Below are positions 24,651-32,849 of a DNA stretch of 64,000 nt, piece after piece; the first letter of the stretch is position 1, and the number at the start of each line of letters is the position of its first letter. The notes beneath the pieces are model-generated. The model saw nothing but the letters and a program-made list of their open reading frames with translations, was not told the origin of the DNA and did no database searches. The stretch comes from Anaerosporobacter sp031551385. GTDB taxonomy: Bacteria > Bacillota > Clostridia > Lachnospirales > Lachnospiraceae. The stretch covers positions 1 through 64,000 of the forward strand of contig NZ_JAVBNS010000094.1 in NCBI RefSeq assembly GCF_031551385.1. Reading direction: 5' to 3'. The position numbers and the translations under genes are program-made.

Positions 24651-25730
24651 CTACTTTTTACTCAATTCTTTAAATGCTTCCGTATAGAAAGTAGCATTTT
24701 CCCACGTCTCAATATCAAAGCTTTCTACTATTAATTTGTTATCTAATAAAAATTTTAACGTATTCTCTTTATTTTGGATATCTGCTTCACTACTTCCAAT
24801 ACTGTAATAGTTGTCGCCATCTGGATAGAGATATCTATAGGACTCTTCACTTTCACCTGTACTTAACCATTGATTTCGTATGGTATCTTTTTCTTCCTCA
24901 CACAAATTCCTTGCCTTAACTAATGCTCGAATAAATGCCAGTATAATATCAGGGTTTTTCTCGATATATTCAGTACGTGCAACAATATAACTTCCGGAAC
25001 TCCACTCTGGATGTTCCCTATAATCGCATACCACCTTGTATCCTTGCTCCACCAATCGAGTCAACGTAACCCCACCTACTACCGCAGCATCTACATTACC
25101 AGTTACTAAAAGTTCCGCACTGTCTTGTGCATTCGCATTTACAAATTCGATATCACTCTCTTTCATCCCTACGTCACTCAACATATACTGTAATATTCGA
25201 TGCATAAACGCTCCTCGCTGTGTTGCAATTTTCTTTCCCTTCAAATCCTGTACTGAATGATACGTTTCATCGCCCACCACTAAAGATGCCCCATTATTCA
25301 AGCCACTGTATGCAATAATTTGAGTATCAATTCCTGATGCTTTACCTATTACTGCTGGAACATCTCCAAGCACTCCGATATCCAAATCTTTCGTTGCTAA
25401 CGCTTCATTAATTGCTGGACCTGCACCTGTCATGGGGACTAATTCTACCTTTACTCCAATTGCATTTAACTCTTCTTCAATAAAACCTTGATCTCTTGCA
25501 ACACCTAGCGTATCCGAAAGTACACCCCCACCCGTTACATCAACGTAACCAATCTTTACCGTGTCAGACTTATGCCCTGTAGGAAAATCTGTAGCTGGGG
25601 CAAGTTGTGATTGTGTATCCACATCAACGACTTGCTCCTTATTGGAATTAGATTTCTTAGCGCAAGCGCTAATTAACAGTATGGTTGCCAAAATGAGAGC
25701 TATTTTTGCTATTCCCTCTTTCCTCTTCAA
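24651..25730 (-). CDS. SsuA/NrtA-like ABC substrate-binding lipoprotein (paralogue 2)
   Basis: A 359-residue binding protein with lipobox ISAC near residue 23 and a sulfonate/nitrate/taurine-type fold: TGAGPAINEALATKDLDIGVLGDVPAV matches the segment in the other two copies. TTG start preceded by GGAGGGG. It begins 20 nt after the radical SAM gene at 25751, so the two form a pair. The ligand is unknown; the repeated pairing with a radical SAM gene suggests that the ligand or a product of it is that enzyme's substrate. Confidence 0.87.
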   Translation of the reverse strand: MKRKEGIAKIALILATILLISACAKKSNSNKEQVVDVDTQSQLAPATDFPTGHKSDTVKIGYVDVTGGGVLSDTLGVARDQGFIEEELNAIGVKVELVPMTGAGPAINEALATKDLDIGVLGDVPAVIGKASGIDTQIIAYSGLNNGASLVVGDETYHSVQDLKGKKIATQRGAFMHRILQYMLSDVGMKESDIEFVNANAQDSAELLVTGNVDAAVVGGVTLTRLVEQGYKVVCDYREHPEWSSGSYIVARTEYIEKNPDIILAFIRALVKARNLCEEEKDTIRNQWLSTGESEESYRYLYPDGDNYYSIGSSEADIQNKENTLKFLLDNKLIVESFDIETWENATFYTEAFKELSKK

Positions 25731-25750
25731 TCAAAATCCCCTCCATCTAA

Positions 25751-26977
25751 TTATTCAATAAACTCTACATTTTCCAAATTAATTAGTCCATCTTCAATTC
25801 GATAGATCTCATGTATCACAAAATTACCTGCACATGTATTGGATAATTGTTCATATGTAATACCGTTCTTTCTTAACGTACTTGTTATTCTATTCTGTAC
25901 TTCCCAGTGCCAGTCAAATGTAGGGCTTTGATGTCCTTCCAATTTTGAACCTAGATTTGGCCCCCAAGGGGTTGCCGTCGCCACAATACCTTGTGATGAT
26001 AATGTTTCAATCCCATCTAATAGATACTCTTTTGGCTCTAATCCAGCTACAAAATTACTTCTAACATTACCTTTACCAAATACCTCTACTGCGTAAGTTA
26101 ACGCTTCTCTCCAATGTTCATAACCTCCGCATTCTTTTGCCTTACCAGGGCAGATTGCATGGAAGAAATCTTTATTCCAAACTTCCAAGTTAAACGCAAT
26201 GGAGCTAAATCCTGCTTCCTTATATTTCTCAATTGTTGTCAAATCTCTTGGCGCTCCAATACACGCTGTTCCATTGAAATCATCTCTTCCAAGCTTCTCA
26301 CGAATACTTTCCGCAACGTCAAGATAATAGTCAACCTCTCGTCTTTCTGGAATAAATCCCCCTGTAATTGTTACATGCTCATAGCCTTCTGCATATGCAG
26401 CTTTCACCGTTTCTCCAATCTGAAGCGGAGTCTTCCATTGCACACCGTCTCGTTCTCCATATCTGTTTTTCGTTGCATTGATATTACAGAACAGACAATC
26501 CAATCCTTTATCTTTAAGAGAACATTCATTGCTATATGCAATTGTTATTATCTTATGGTTGTGTGCTCTATTTCCTTGGTCGCTGGCAATTGTTTTCATC
26601 GCTACCCCATCAGAAGTAGTTTGACCATAGAACTTAGGTGCTTCCATAAAATACAGTCTTAACAATTTTGAATTATTATCTGCTATATAATAAGCATCTT
26701 GCTCTCTCTCGATATGATAAGTGCCTCTCTTATTCAATCCACTGTACACTTGAAAACCGCTTTCTGTATAGTAAGAAGAAGGGATATGATATCCCACTGT
26801 AGAATCTTTTGATGGATCCATACATAGATGCAATAATTGCAATTCAGGGTGTTTCTCAATTAAATCCTTGAACGTATCTGGTTCAAAAGAAATTCCCTTT
26901 ATCGGAAGTTGTAACGTTAATTTTAACTCCTCATATAATTCATCTTTGCTTTTTACTTTATTAATTATTTTGCTCAT
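25751..26977 (-). CDS. Radical SAM protein, CX8CX2C type (paralogue 2)
   Basis: A 408-residue paralogue. The cluster motif NECSLKDKGLDCLFCN is identical to paralogue 1 (C152, C161, C164 from this start), followed by TITGGFIPERREVDYYLD, ICPGKAKECGG and NFVAGLEPKEYLLDG. The N-terminal 125 residues differ from paralogue 1 more than the core does, which may mean different substrates. An upstream ATG at 26989 touches the ribosome site; the ATG at 26977 is better placed. It lies between two binding-protein genes. Confidence 0.85.
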   Translation of the reverse strand: MSKIINKVKSKDELYEELKLTLQLPIKGISFEPDTFKDLIEKHPELQLLHLCMDPSKDSTVGYHIPSSYYTESGFQVYSGLNKRGTYHIEREQDAYYIADNNSKLLRLYFMEAPKFYGQTTSDGVAMKTIASDQGNRAHNHKIITIAYSNECSLKDKGLDCLFCNINATKNRYGERDGVQWKTPLQIGETVKAAYAEGYEHVTITGGFIPERREVDYYLDVAESIREKLGRDDFNGTACIGAPRDLTTIEKYKEAGFSSIAFNLEVWNKDFFHAICPGKAKECGGYEHWREALTYAVEVFGKGNVRSNFVAGLEPKEYLLDGIETLSSQGIVATATPWGPNLGSKLEGHQSPTFDWHWEVQNRITSTLRKNGITYEQLSNTCAGNFVIHEIYRIEDGLINLENVEFIE

Positions 26978-27037
26978 TGTAATAACCATTCCTTTCTCTT
27001 AACCTGAAAACTTTAAGTCACAGGCACAATTTTGCAT

Positions 27038-27059
27038 GTGAAAAATCAAGATTTTTCAC
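27038..27059. repeat. Perfect 10-bp palindrome in the leader of radical SAM paralogue 2
   Basis: GTGAAAAATC, 2 nt, GATTTTTCAC. No T run follows on the minus strand, so it is a weak terminator candidate; it could be an operator. It sits between the 27115 binding-protein stop and the 26977 start. Confidence 0.5.
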
Positions 27060-27114
27060 ACTGTTCCCTTTTTCCGAAACAATACTTCGCAGTGTCATAC
27101 ATTCTACATTACAT

Positions 27115-28188
27115 CTACTTCGTCACTTCCAGTAATGCCTCTTTATAATAGCTATCGTTAACAAGTTCCTTCATATCAACACTCTCACCAATTAAACCAT
27201 TCTCTTTTAGAAATATCTCTACTTCTTGCAATCGTTCTATCCACTTTTCCGTAATTTCACCCGATAGATTTGAAAATGCTTCCGTCTTATTCCCGTATAC
27301 CTCCTTTGCAATATCATGACTAATTCTATCATTTACAAATGCATCAATTGCCTCTTCTTCATGGCTAACCGCATACTGATACCCTCGGATATACGCCTTT
27401 AAGAATGCTGTTGTAACTTCTTCATTCTCCTGCAAATACTCATTCCTTGCGACTAGTACTAACTGGCTAATCAACTCCTTGTGACTATCTGTTGTCGATT
27501 CAATAACACGTATCGGAAACTGCTTTTCAATCAATAACGCCTGTATCGTAGTCGTTACCAAAGCATCTGCATTTCCACTTGTAAATGTTGCCGAAGCGGT
27601 AGCCACATCATTTACTACATTAATGTCTTTAAAATCTAAATCATTGGCTTGCAAAACTCTTCTAAAGTACTCATCAAGCACTGTTCCTTTACCACTGATT
27701 ACAGTCTTCCCTTTTAAATCCTCTACTGTCTGAATCGTTGAATTTTCTGGAACAATAATACACTGGTCTAAGTTTGAATCTGTCATAGCAATGATAGAAA
27801 CATCAACTCCATTTGATTTCAATACAATCGGTGGTAGATTGCCATAGATAGCCATGTCTATGCTTTTTCCTGCAAATGCTTCATTAATCGCTGGGCCTGC
27901 CTGTGCAAATCCAAAAACCTCTAGTTCATAACCAACTGCTTCTAACTCTTCTTTAAGATAATTTTGCTGCTGTGCAATCAACAAGATTCCTGATAATTCA
28001 TTGCTCTCTGTTGTTAACGCCAATCGTAATTTCTTTAGCTCACCTTCCTCATTTACCTCTTGTGCATTACTATCACTTGTTACTTCCTTACTGCTTGCAT
28101 TTCTACCACATGAGGTTAATACAAACGCTATAACTATCAAATACAATCCACTTAAAATGTATTTCCATAGATTCTTTATATTTTTCAT
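27115..28188 (-). CDS. SsuA/NrtA-like ABC substrate-binding lipoprotein (paralogue 3)
   Basis: A 357-residue lipoprotein (lipobox LTSC after a 20-residue hydrophobic run) with the same fold as the copies at 17944 and 24651; FGFAQAGPAINEAFAGKSIDMAIYGNLP aligns with them. I chose the ATG at 28188 (GGAGAG 9 nt upstream) over the ATG at 28197. The gene follows the attenuator at 28287-28347 and precedes radical SAM paralogue 2. Confidence 0.87.
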   Translation of the reverse strand: MKNIKNLWKYILSGLYLIVIAFVLTSCGRNASSKEVTSDSNAQEVNEEGELKKLRLALTTESNELSGILLIAQQQNYLKEELEAVGYELEVFGFAQAGPAINEAFAGKSIDMAIYGNLPPIVLKSNGVDVSIIAMTDSNLDQCIIVPENSTIQTVEDLKGKTVISGKGTVLDEYFRRVLQANDLDFKDINVVNDVATASATFTSGNADALVTTTIQALLIEKQFPIRVIESTTDSHKELISQLVLVARNEYLQENEEVTTAFLKAYIRGYQYAVSHEEEAIDAFVNDRISHDIAKEVYGNKTEAFSNLSGEITEKWIERLQEVEIFLKENGLIGESVDMKELVNDSYYKEALLEVTK

Positions 28189-28286
28189 ATCAGCCATCTC
28201 TCCATTATCATATATTCTAGGTACTTATTCCTGTCTACATCCTTCAACCTTCAAGTTATCATTCTAATCAACTACAGATTCTAAAC

Positions 28287-28347
28287 AAAAAAGGCTAGTG
28301 CAACATAAATAATTTATGTATGCATTAGCCTCTAGTTATCTAGTCAG
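28287..28347 (-). promoter_or_regulatory. CTGACTAG hairpin plus terminator between flavoprotein and binding-protein genes
   Basis: Minus strand: CTGACTAGATAACTAGAGG (hairpin CTAG-ATAA-CTAG), then a terminator stem GGCTAATGCA... with a run of six T. It lies 34 nt after the stop of the flavoprotein gene and about 100 nt before the binding-protein gene. It may be a terminator or a conditional attenuator; see the copies at 19341 and 36476. Confidence 0.6.
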
Positions 28348-28380
28348 ATTCCTTTAATTTGTTGTAACTATTCTTAGTCT

Positions 28381-28812
28381 CTACTGAACAGTCACGATTC
28401 TCTCTTTAATTGGAGCAGAAAAATCCACAATCTTCAATTTCTCTGCTATAACTTTATACACATGTTGCTTACTTCCATCAAGGTTCAATTGAGGTCTTCT
28501 TTTCTTAATAATATCAACCGCCCCTTGAAACTCATCCTCCTTAACAGGATACGCCTTCCCATAGATTGTAACGTTCTTAAAATTAGGCATCTTCTGCCCT
28601 TCATGTTGAACAAGAATTGTAACATTCGGATTATGCTCCAACTGCTTCACCTTATTCGTATCCTTCCCTGTACCAAAATACAAAGCATTGTCCTCAAACT
28701 GAAAACCACCAATCGCCCTAATATCTGGATTCCCTTCTTCATCAACCGTAGTCAACACAATTGACTGACTCTCTGTAATGTACTTACTAATTTCTTGATT
28801 ATCGATACTCAT
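28381..28812 (-). CDS. Pyridoxamine 5'-phosphate oxidase-like flavin-binding protein
   Basis: A 143-residue split-barrel protein (IVLTTVDEEGNPDIRAIGGFQF, ALYFGTGKDTNKVKQLEHNPNVTILVQ) of the PNPOx-like group. Members bind FMN, F420 or heme, so the reaction is not predictable. It lies 55 nt downstream of the tRNA gene on the same strand, which suggests co-transcription, and before the attenuator and binding-protein gene. Confidence 0.82.
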   Translation of the reverse strand: MSIDNQEISKYITESQSIVLTTVDEEGNPDIRAIGGFQFEDNALYFGTGKDTNKVKQLEHNPNVTILVQHEGQKMPNFKNVTIYGKAYPVKEDEFQGAVDIIKKRRPQLNLDGSKQHVYKVIAEKLKIVDFSAPIKERIVTVQ

Positions 28813-28867
28813 ATTATCACCTATACCTTTCGTTATGTTTATTAATTCATAATTACATATATTGAAA

Positions 28868-28939
28868 TGGTGCCCACCGGATTCGAACCGATAATCTAAG
28901 TTTTGCAGACTCTTGCCTTTCCCTGTTGGCTATGACACC
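28868..28939 (-). tRNA. tRNA-Cys-like gene, anticodon GCA, with aberrant features
   Basis: The 72-nt sequence folds as a tRNA: loop CTGCAAA with anticodon GCA, D arm GCC...GGC and T arm TCGG-TTCGAAT-CCGG. If U8 is kept, the acceptor stem GGTGTCA / GGGCACC has a 7-66 A-G mismatch and base 73 is A, whereas tRNA-Cys normally has U73. Shifting the stem by one gives a full stem and U73 but places A at position 8. The anticodon stem (AGAGT / ACTTA) has an A-A pair at 27-43 and one G-U. CCA is not encoded. It may be a second, specialised or decaying tRNA-Cys. It sits inside the sulfur gene region. Confidence 0.78.
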
Positions 28940-29148
28940 ATATTTTTCTTATGTTAAAATCCTTTCAAGCTTATACAATAATCTATTCCAATTTAGACTT
29001 CAAAAACTTTCAATCTAAAACTGTTGCTTTTGATAAATTACTTCATTACCCTATCTAGTAAAATATTCCAAAACAATTACATACGATGTATCTACCCATA
29101 GACGATTATTTTTTATTTATCAGATACATTATTTTCACGAATTCTAAA

Positions 29149-29306
29149 GTGCGTTTGAAAAATGCTTTTACTGGGCTGTGCACTCCACTTAGTGGGGTAG
29201 AAGTTTAAAATTCAGGAGGCATAGCAGGCTATGTTGACTAAATTTTAAACTTTCAGACCGCTGAGTGGAGGGTGCAGGGCATCGGAATAATTTACCAAAC
29301 ACGCCC
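29149..29306. repeat. Family B palindromic element, copy B1
   Basis: About 158 bp. Near-palindromic ends GTGCGTTTG... / ...CAAACACGCC, with long internal arms (GCACTCCACTTAGTGG against CCGCTGAGTGGAGGGTGC, AAGTTTAAAATT against AAATTTTAAACTT) and a GCATAGCAGGCTATG tip. It closely resembles B2, 246 bp further on. Non-coding. Confidence 0.75.
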
Positions 29307-29385
29307 TAGCCCCAAAACTCCAATCAAAGTCAACGTTACACAAACAGTGAATATTGCAGGCTGTTTTTCCTTCAATAATCTCTCC

Positions 29386-29881
29386 GTACTTGTGTATCAA
29401 AAAATTATCCGTCCAAAACTCAATTACCTTAATCTGCTTCTTCGCTGCTGTATTATAGCTAAGAAACGATAGCGAAATACCTATAGCACTTCTTAGTGTG
29501 TACTTAACACCCTAGGAAGGCGAGGCACGGACGCCGAGCCAGTCTGAGCTAGGGTGTGTCTAAAAATGCTTGTACTGAGCTGTGCACTCCACTTAGTGGG
29601 GTGGAAGTTCAAAATTCAGGAGGCGTAGCGGGCTACGTTGACTGATTTTTGAGCTTTCAAACCGCTGAGTGGAGGGTGCAGAACAGTGCAATGATTTTTC
29701 AGACATACCCGAGGGCAGGATGCCGAATCGAAGGCGTTTCCGCAACATACGAACACTTCTCCGTACACACTTAGAAGTACTTAGGTATGCAGCGTGTTTC
29801 GTGCTATAATACAGCAGCGAAGAAGCTATGAAAACCCAAAAAGTTTTGCACTCACACCCTCCCCCTACACAAGTACTCCTC
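29386..29881 (+). repeat. Family A palindromic element, copy A1, split by B2
   Basis: The outer arms (GTACTTGTGTA at the left, TACACAAGTAC at the right), inner arms (TGCTTCTTCGCTGCTGTATTATAG and its complement, AGTACTTAGG) and GC-rich core (CCTAGGAAGGCGAGGCA... GATGCCGAATCGAAGGCG) of family A are all present. Element B2 (29552-29710) interrupts the core after GAGCT. The right end reaches the stop codon region of the radical SAM gene at 29887. This and B1 fill the gene-free stretch 28940-29886; the part 28940-29148 shows nothing but AT-rich DNA and a likely tRNA promoter. Confidence 0.8.
29552..29710. repeat. Family B palindromic element, copy B2, inserted in A1
   Basis: 159 bp, ends GGGTGTGTC...GACATACCC, internal arms as in B1. 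In intact A copies the core reads GAGCTGAGGCAGG; here GAGCT is followed by B2 and then by GAGGGCAGG. This is a clean nested insertion. Confidence 0.85.
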
Positions 29882-29886
29882 AGTCT

Positions 29887-31083
29887 TTATTGATGGAAAA
29901 CAGGCAACAATTCATCGTCAACTTTGTAGAAATCGTGGAGTAGAAGTGCACCAGGAGTTGCATTGTAAACTTGTTCATAAGTGCGACCATATTTTCTAAG
30001 AATACGGTAAATTCTTTGTTGAACGTCCCAATGCCATTCAGGAGTAGGAGTTCTATGCCCTTCAAATTTCGAACCAATGTTAGGAACCCAGTTAAATGCA
30101 GCTGTTGCAACAACGCCTTTCTCAGCTAATGTTTCAATACCTTCTAATAGGTATTCTTTCGGTTCTAACCCCGGAACAAAGTTACTACGAACATTTCCAA
30201 CGCCAAATACTTGAATTGCGTAATCAATGGCTTTTAACCAATTATCATATCCACCGCATAATTCTGCTTTACCAGGGCAGATTGCTCGGAAGAAATCTTT
30301 ATTCCATACTTCTAAGTTAATACCGATTGTACTAAAGCCAGCTTCTTTATATTTCTCTAATACTGCTAAATCTTGTGGTGCTCCAATACAAGCTGTTCCA
30401 TTGAATGTATCTGTTCCTAGATATTCACGAATTGTCTCTGCTGTATCTAAGTAGTACTCCACTTCACGTCTCTCTGGAATAAAACCACCTGTAATCGTTA
30501 GATGATTATAGCCCAAATCATATGCCGTTTTCACTGTTTCTGCTATTTGTTTCGGATTCTTCCATTCAATATTTTCTTTCTCAGCAAAGCGGTCTTTTGT
30601 TGCATTGATATTACAGAACAGACAATCAAGCCCCTTATCTTTTAGCGCACATTCATTACTGTATGCAACTAAAATCTGCTTATCTCCAAACTGACCATCT
30701 CCTGCTGCAACAATCGTTTTCATAGATGTGCCATCAGAAGTCTTCTTACCATATATCGGAGATGCTTTCGTAACCTCTATCTTTGATAATCTCTCACCAT
30801 CTTTCTTCAAGATGATATCACCATTTTCCTCTTCCAGATAATATGGTGAGCGAGAATTCTTATTCAATGAAGCACCAATACCATGCTCGAATCGAAATCC
30901 TCCTGGTACCTCGATATCAGCAGTATCATCAATTGAGAAATCCATACAGTTATGTGCTACCGCTATGTTGGCATCTTTCTCAAGTGCACTTTTAAATATC
31001 TGTGGATCAAATCGAACACCTTCAACTCCAGTGTTATTTCTAAGTTCAATTTCCTTATACAATTCTTCTTTTAAATTACTCAT
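29887..31083 (-). CDS. Radical SAM protein, CX8CX2C type (paralogue 3), next to the nif-like genes
   Basis: A 398-residue paralogue closest to that at 25751: NECALKDKGLDCLFCN (C145, C154, C157), TITGGFIPERREVEYYLD, ICPGKAELCGG, NFVPGLEPKEYLLEG. It lies downstream of the nifK-like gene on the same strand, separated by element A2 (467 nt between the frames). I infer that it works with the NifHDK-like reductase, either modifying the same substrate or, less likely, maturing a cofactor as NifB does for nitrogenase; the CX8CX2C spacing and N-terminal domain differ from NifB. ATG with AAAGGGG upstream. Confidence 0.85.
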   Translation of the reverse strand: MSNLKEELYKEIELRNNTGVEGVRFDPQIFKSALEKDANIAVAHNCMDFSIDDTADIEVPGGFRFEHGIGASLNKNSRSPYYLEEENGDIILKKDGERLSKIEVTKASPIYGKKTSDGTSMKTIVAAGDGQFGDKQILVAYSNECALKDKGLDCLFCNINATKDRFAEKENIEWKNPKQIAETVKTAYDLGYNHLTITGGFIPERREVEYYLDTAETIREYLGTDTFNGTACIGAPQDLAVLEKYKEAGFSTIGINLEVWNKDFFRAICPGKAELCGGYDNWLKAIDYAIQVFGVGNVRSNFVPGLEPKEYLLEGIETLAEKGVVATAAFNWVPNIGSKFEGHRTPTPEWHWDVQQRIYRILRKYGRTYEQVYNATPGALLLHDFYKVDDELLPVFHQ

Positions 31084-31165
31084 ATATATCTACCCCTTTC
31101 ACTTAATTAATATTTTTGATTCAAGTATCAACAAGATTAAAAACAACCTCGACAGTGAATACTTG

Positions 31166-31554
31166 GTAATATTTATTCATTGATCAATCTACTCGTACTT
31201 GTGTATCAGTACAATAGATATGCAAAACTTCATTACTTATCTTGCTTCTTTGTTGCTGTCCTATAATAAAGAAACGGTAGTGAAACACCTATAGTACTTC
31301 TTAGTGTGTATATTCACAGCCTAGGAAGGCGAGGCATGGATGCCGAGCCAGCCTGAGCTGAGGCAGGATGCCGAATCGAAGGCTGTTCCGTAAGTTTTCG
31401 ATAGCTGCTATTACACACTTAGAAGTACTTAGGTGTGTAGCGTGTTTCGTATTATAGGGCAGCAACGAAGAAGCTGTAAAACATATCAAAGTTTTGCTTC
31501 CAAAAAGTATCCTACACAAGTACACGAATTACCTACAAATGAATAAATATTACC
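31166..31554 (+). repeat. Family A palindromic element, copy A2
   Basis: 389 bp including outer arms GGTAATATTTATTCATT (left) and its complement (right); the core lies between TGCAAAACT (31222) and AGTTTTGC (31499). The right end overlaps the TAA stop of the nifK-like gene. It accounts for nearly all of the gap between the nifK-like and radical SAM genes. Confidence 0.8.
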
Positions 31555-32848
31555 TAGACAACAATAAACTACTCAAATCCTCCAACAAACGAATCGCTCC
31601 TTCATACCCCACATCACTGCTGTTAAGAATCACCTTACTATAAGCAGGATAAGAAATCGTCTCAAAATATGCCTCACTACGCTCTGCTGTCTCTTTTTCC
31701 AAGCTACTTCCTAATACAAGTTCCGGTTTTGTGTCCTCTATAATTTGATTAATCTCTCTTGTATTCTTCTTGTAGTAAATCTCGTCAGCAAGTGATTTTA
31801 GTAACTCGCTTGGCTCTTGCTTTTTCTCTTCTCCTACAAAATCTGTTATAACAATTGCTCGAATCTCCATACCAAGATAGGTAGACAAGAAGTCCGCATA
31901 TCGAATTGTTGTACTTTCATCACCAACGATAACTACGCTTTTCTGAAATTCATAGTCATAATAGTATTCTGCTATTTGCTCTAAACTGTAGCGGAATCTC
32001 TCTCTTTCTTTATCTAAGAATTCCTTGGCAACATCTATATTAATATTCAATTCTGACGCTACGACAGAAATCAACTGCTCTACTGATTCAGGTCCAATCC
32101 CTAAATTTTCAACTACTATGTATGGTGTTCCATATAGACTTTGAAGCTTCTCTGCTGCCTGAGCTCCCCATTTAGAAATGACAATATTCAAACTTGCTTT
32201 GTTAAGTCTTCTCCAATTCTCAATAGATTGTTCATATCCAAACAATTTGTTGACTTCAACTCCAAGTGGCTTTAATACTCGCTCTATCTCATTGAGATTT
32301 CCTTGCCAGTAGATATCCTGTTCTGGAATTATCCCAAGTATATTAACACGAATAGGGCTGTTCTCTGCTTCGTCTTCAACATCTTCATATAACGTTGGTA
32401 ACTTCTCAATTAATGCATCTACAAGTCCTTGATATCCTATATATTGGTCTCCTTTAAATCCTGGGGCTTTATAATTGATTGCCTTTTCGCCTTGGTCAAT
32501 AATCTCCTGTGTCATGGAAAGACTATCGTCTCCAACCATTTCTGATTCACATCCAGATAATGTGAGAAATAATTCCCCGTTTATTATCTTTACCGTATTC
32601 TTAATCTGCTCACGTAACCTTGATGTACCACCGAAGATAACCTGCTTCTCATAGACATTTGAACTTGGTATTTCATAGCCTTGGATATCTGTTGCTGAAA
32701 CTGCTCCTACTTTTTTTGCAATATCATGTTGTAATCCACAGCCAGGAGTCGCATGTATTATCGGTACAACTCCTTGTATCTGCGTTGCTGTTTGTATTGC
32801 ACCATGCAGATTACAACCATATCGACTTCTCTCTATGCTCTTTGACAC
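31550..32848 (-). CDS. NifK-like (nitrogenase component 1 family) subunit with three cluster cysteines
   Basis: A 432-residue protein of the NifD/K/E/N superfamily. It has exactly three cysteines: C12 (RYGCNLHGA), C37 (HATPGCGLQHD) and C100 (LSGCESEMVGDD). These match the three conserved cluster positions of the superfamily. VIFGGTSRLREQI is the usual loop after the second Cys. The GTG start lies 1 nt after the stop of the nifD-like gene, and its ribosome site GGAGGTG is inside that gene's last codons. With one further Cys from the partner it can hold one [4Fe-4S] cluster. It is not a dinitrogenase subunit: the pair lacks the other P-cluster ligands. Substrate unknown. Confidence 0.9.
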   Translation of the reverse strand: MSKSIERSRYGCNLHGAIQTATQIQGVVPIIHATPGCGLQHDIAKKVGAVSATDIQGYEIPSSNVYEKQVIFGGTSRLREQIKNTVKIINGELFLTLSGCESEMVGDDSLSMTQEIIDQGEKAINYKAPGFKGDQYIGYQGLVDALIEKLPTLYEDVEDEAENSPIRVNILGIIPEQDIYWQGNLNEIERVLKPLGVEVNKLFGYEQSIENWRRLNKASLNIVISKWGAQAAEKLQSLYGTPYIVVENLGIGPESVEQLISVVASELNINIDVAKEFLDKERERFRYSLEQIAEYYYDYEFQKSVVIVGDESTTIRYADFLSTYLGMEIRAIVITDFVGEEKKQEPSELLKSLADEIYYKKNTREINQIIEDTKPELVLGSSLEKETAERSEAYFETISYPAYSKVILNSSDVGYEGAIRLLEDLSSLLLSR

Positions 32849-32849
32849 T

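Noticed and set aside
26114..26662. Plus-strand frame of 182 codons
   Set aside because: Lies fully opposite the well-supported radical SAM gene, with low-complexity Cys/Phe content.
28940..29886. Insertion sequence with transposase
   Set aside because: Only palindromic non-coding elements are present; no transposase-like protein is encoded anywhere in the window.
31301..31525. Open frame inside element A2, with a similar frame in A4 (55133-55420, plus strand)
   Set aside because: The shared amino-acid pattern only reflects the repeated DNA. The frames are not kept in all copies (A5 at 55672-55926 reads differently) and no ribosome site is conserved.
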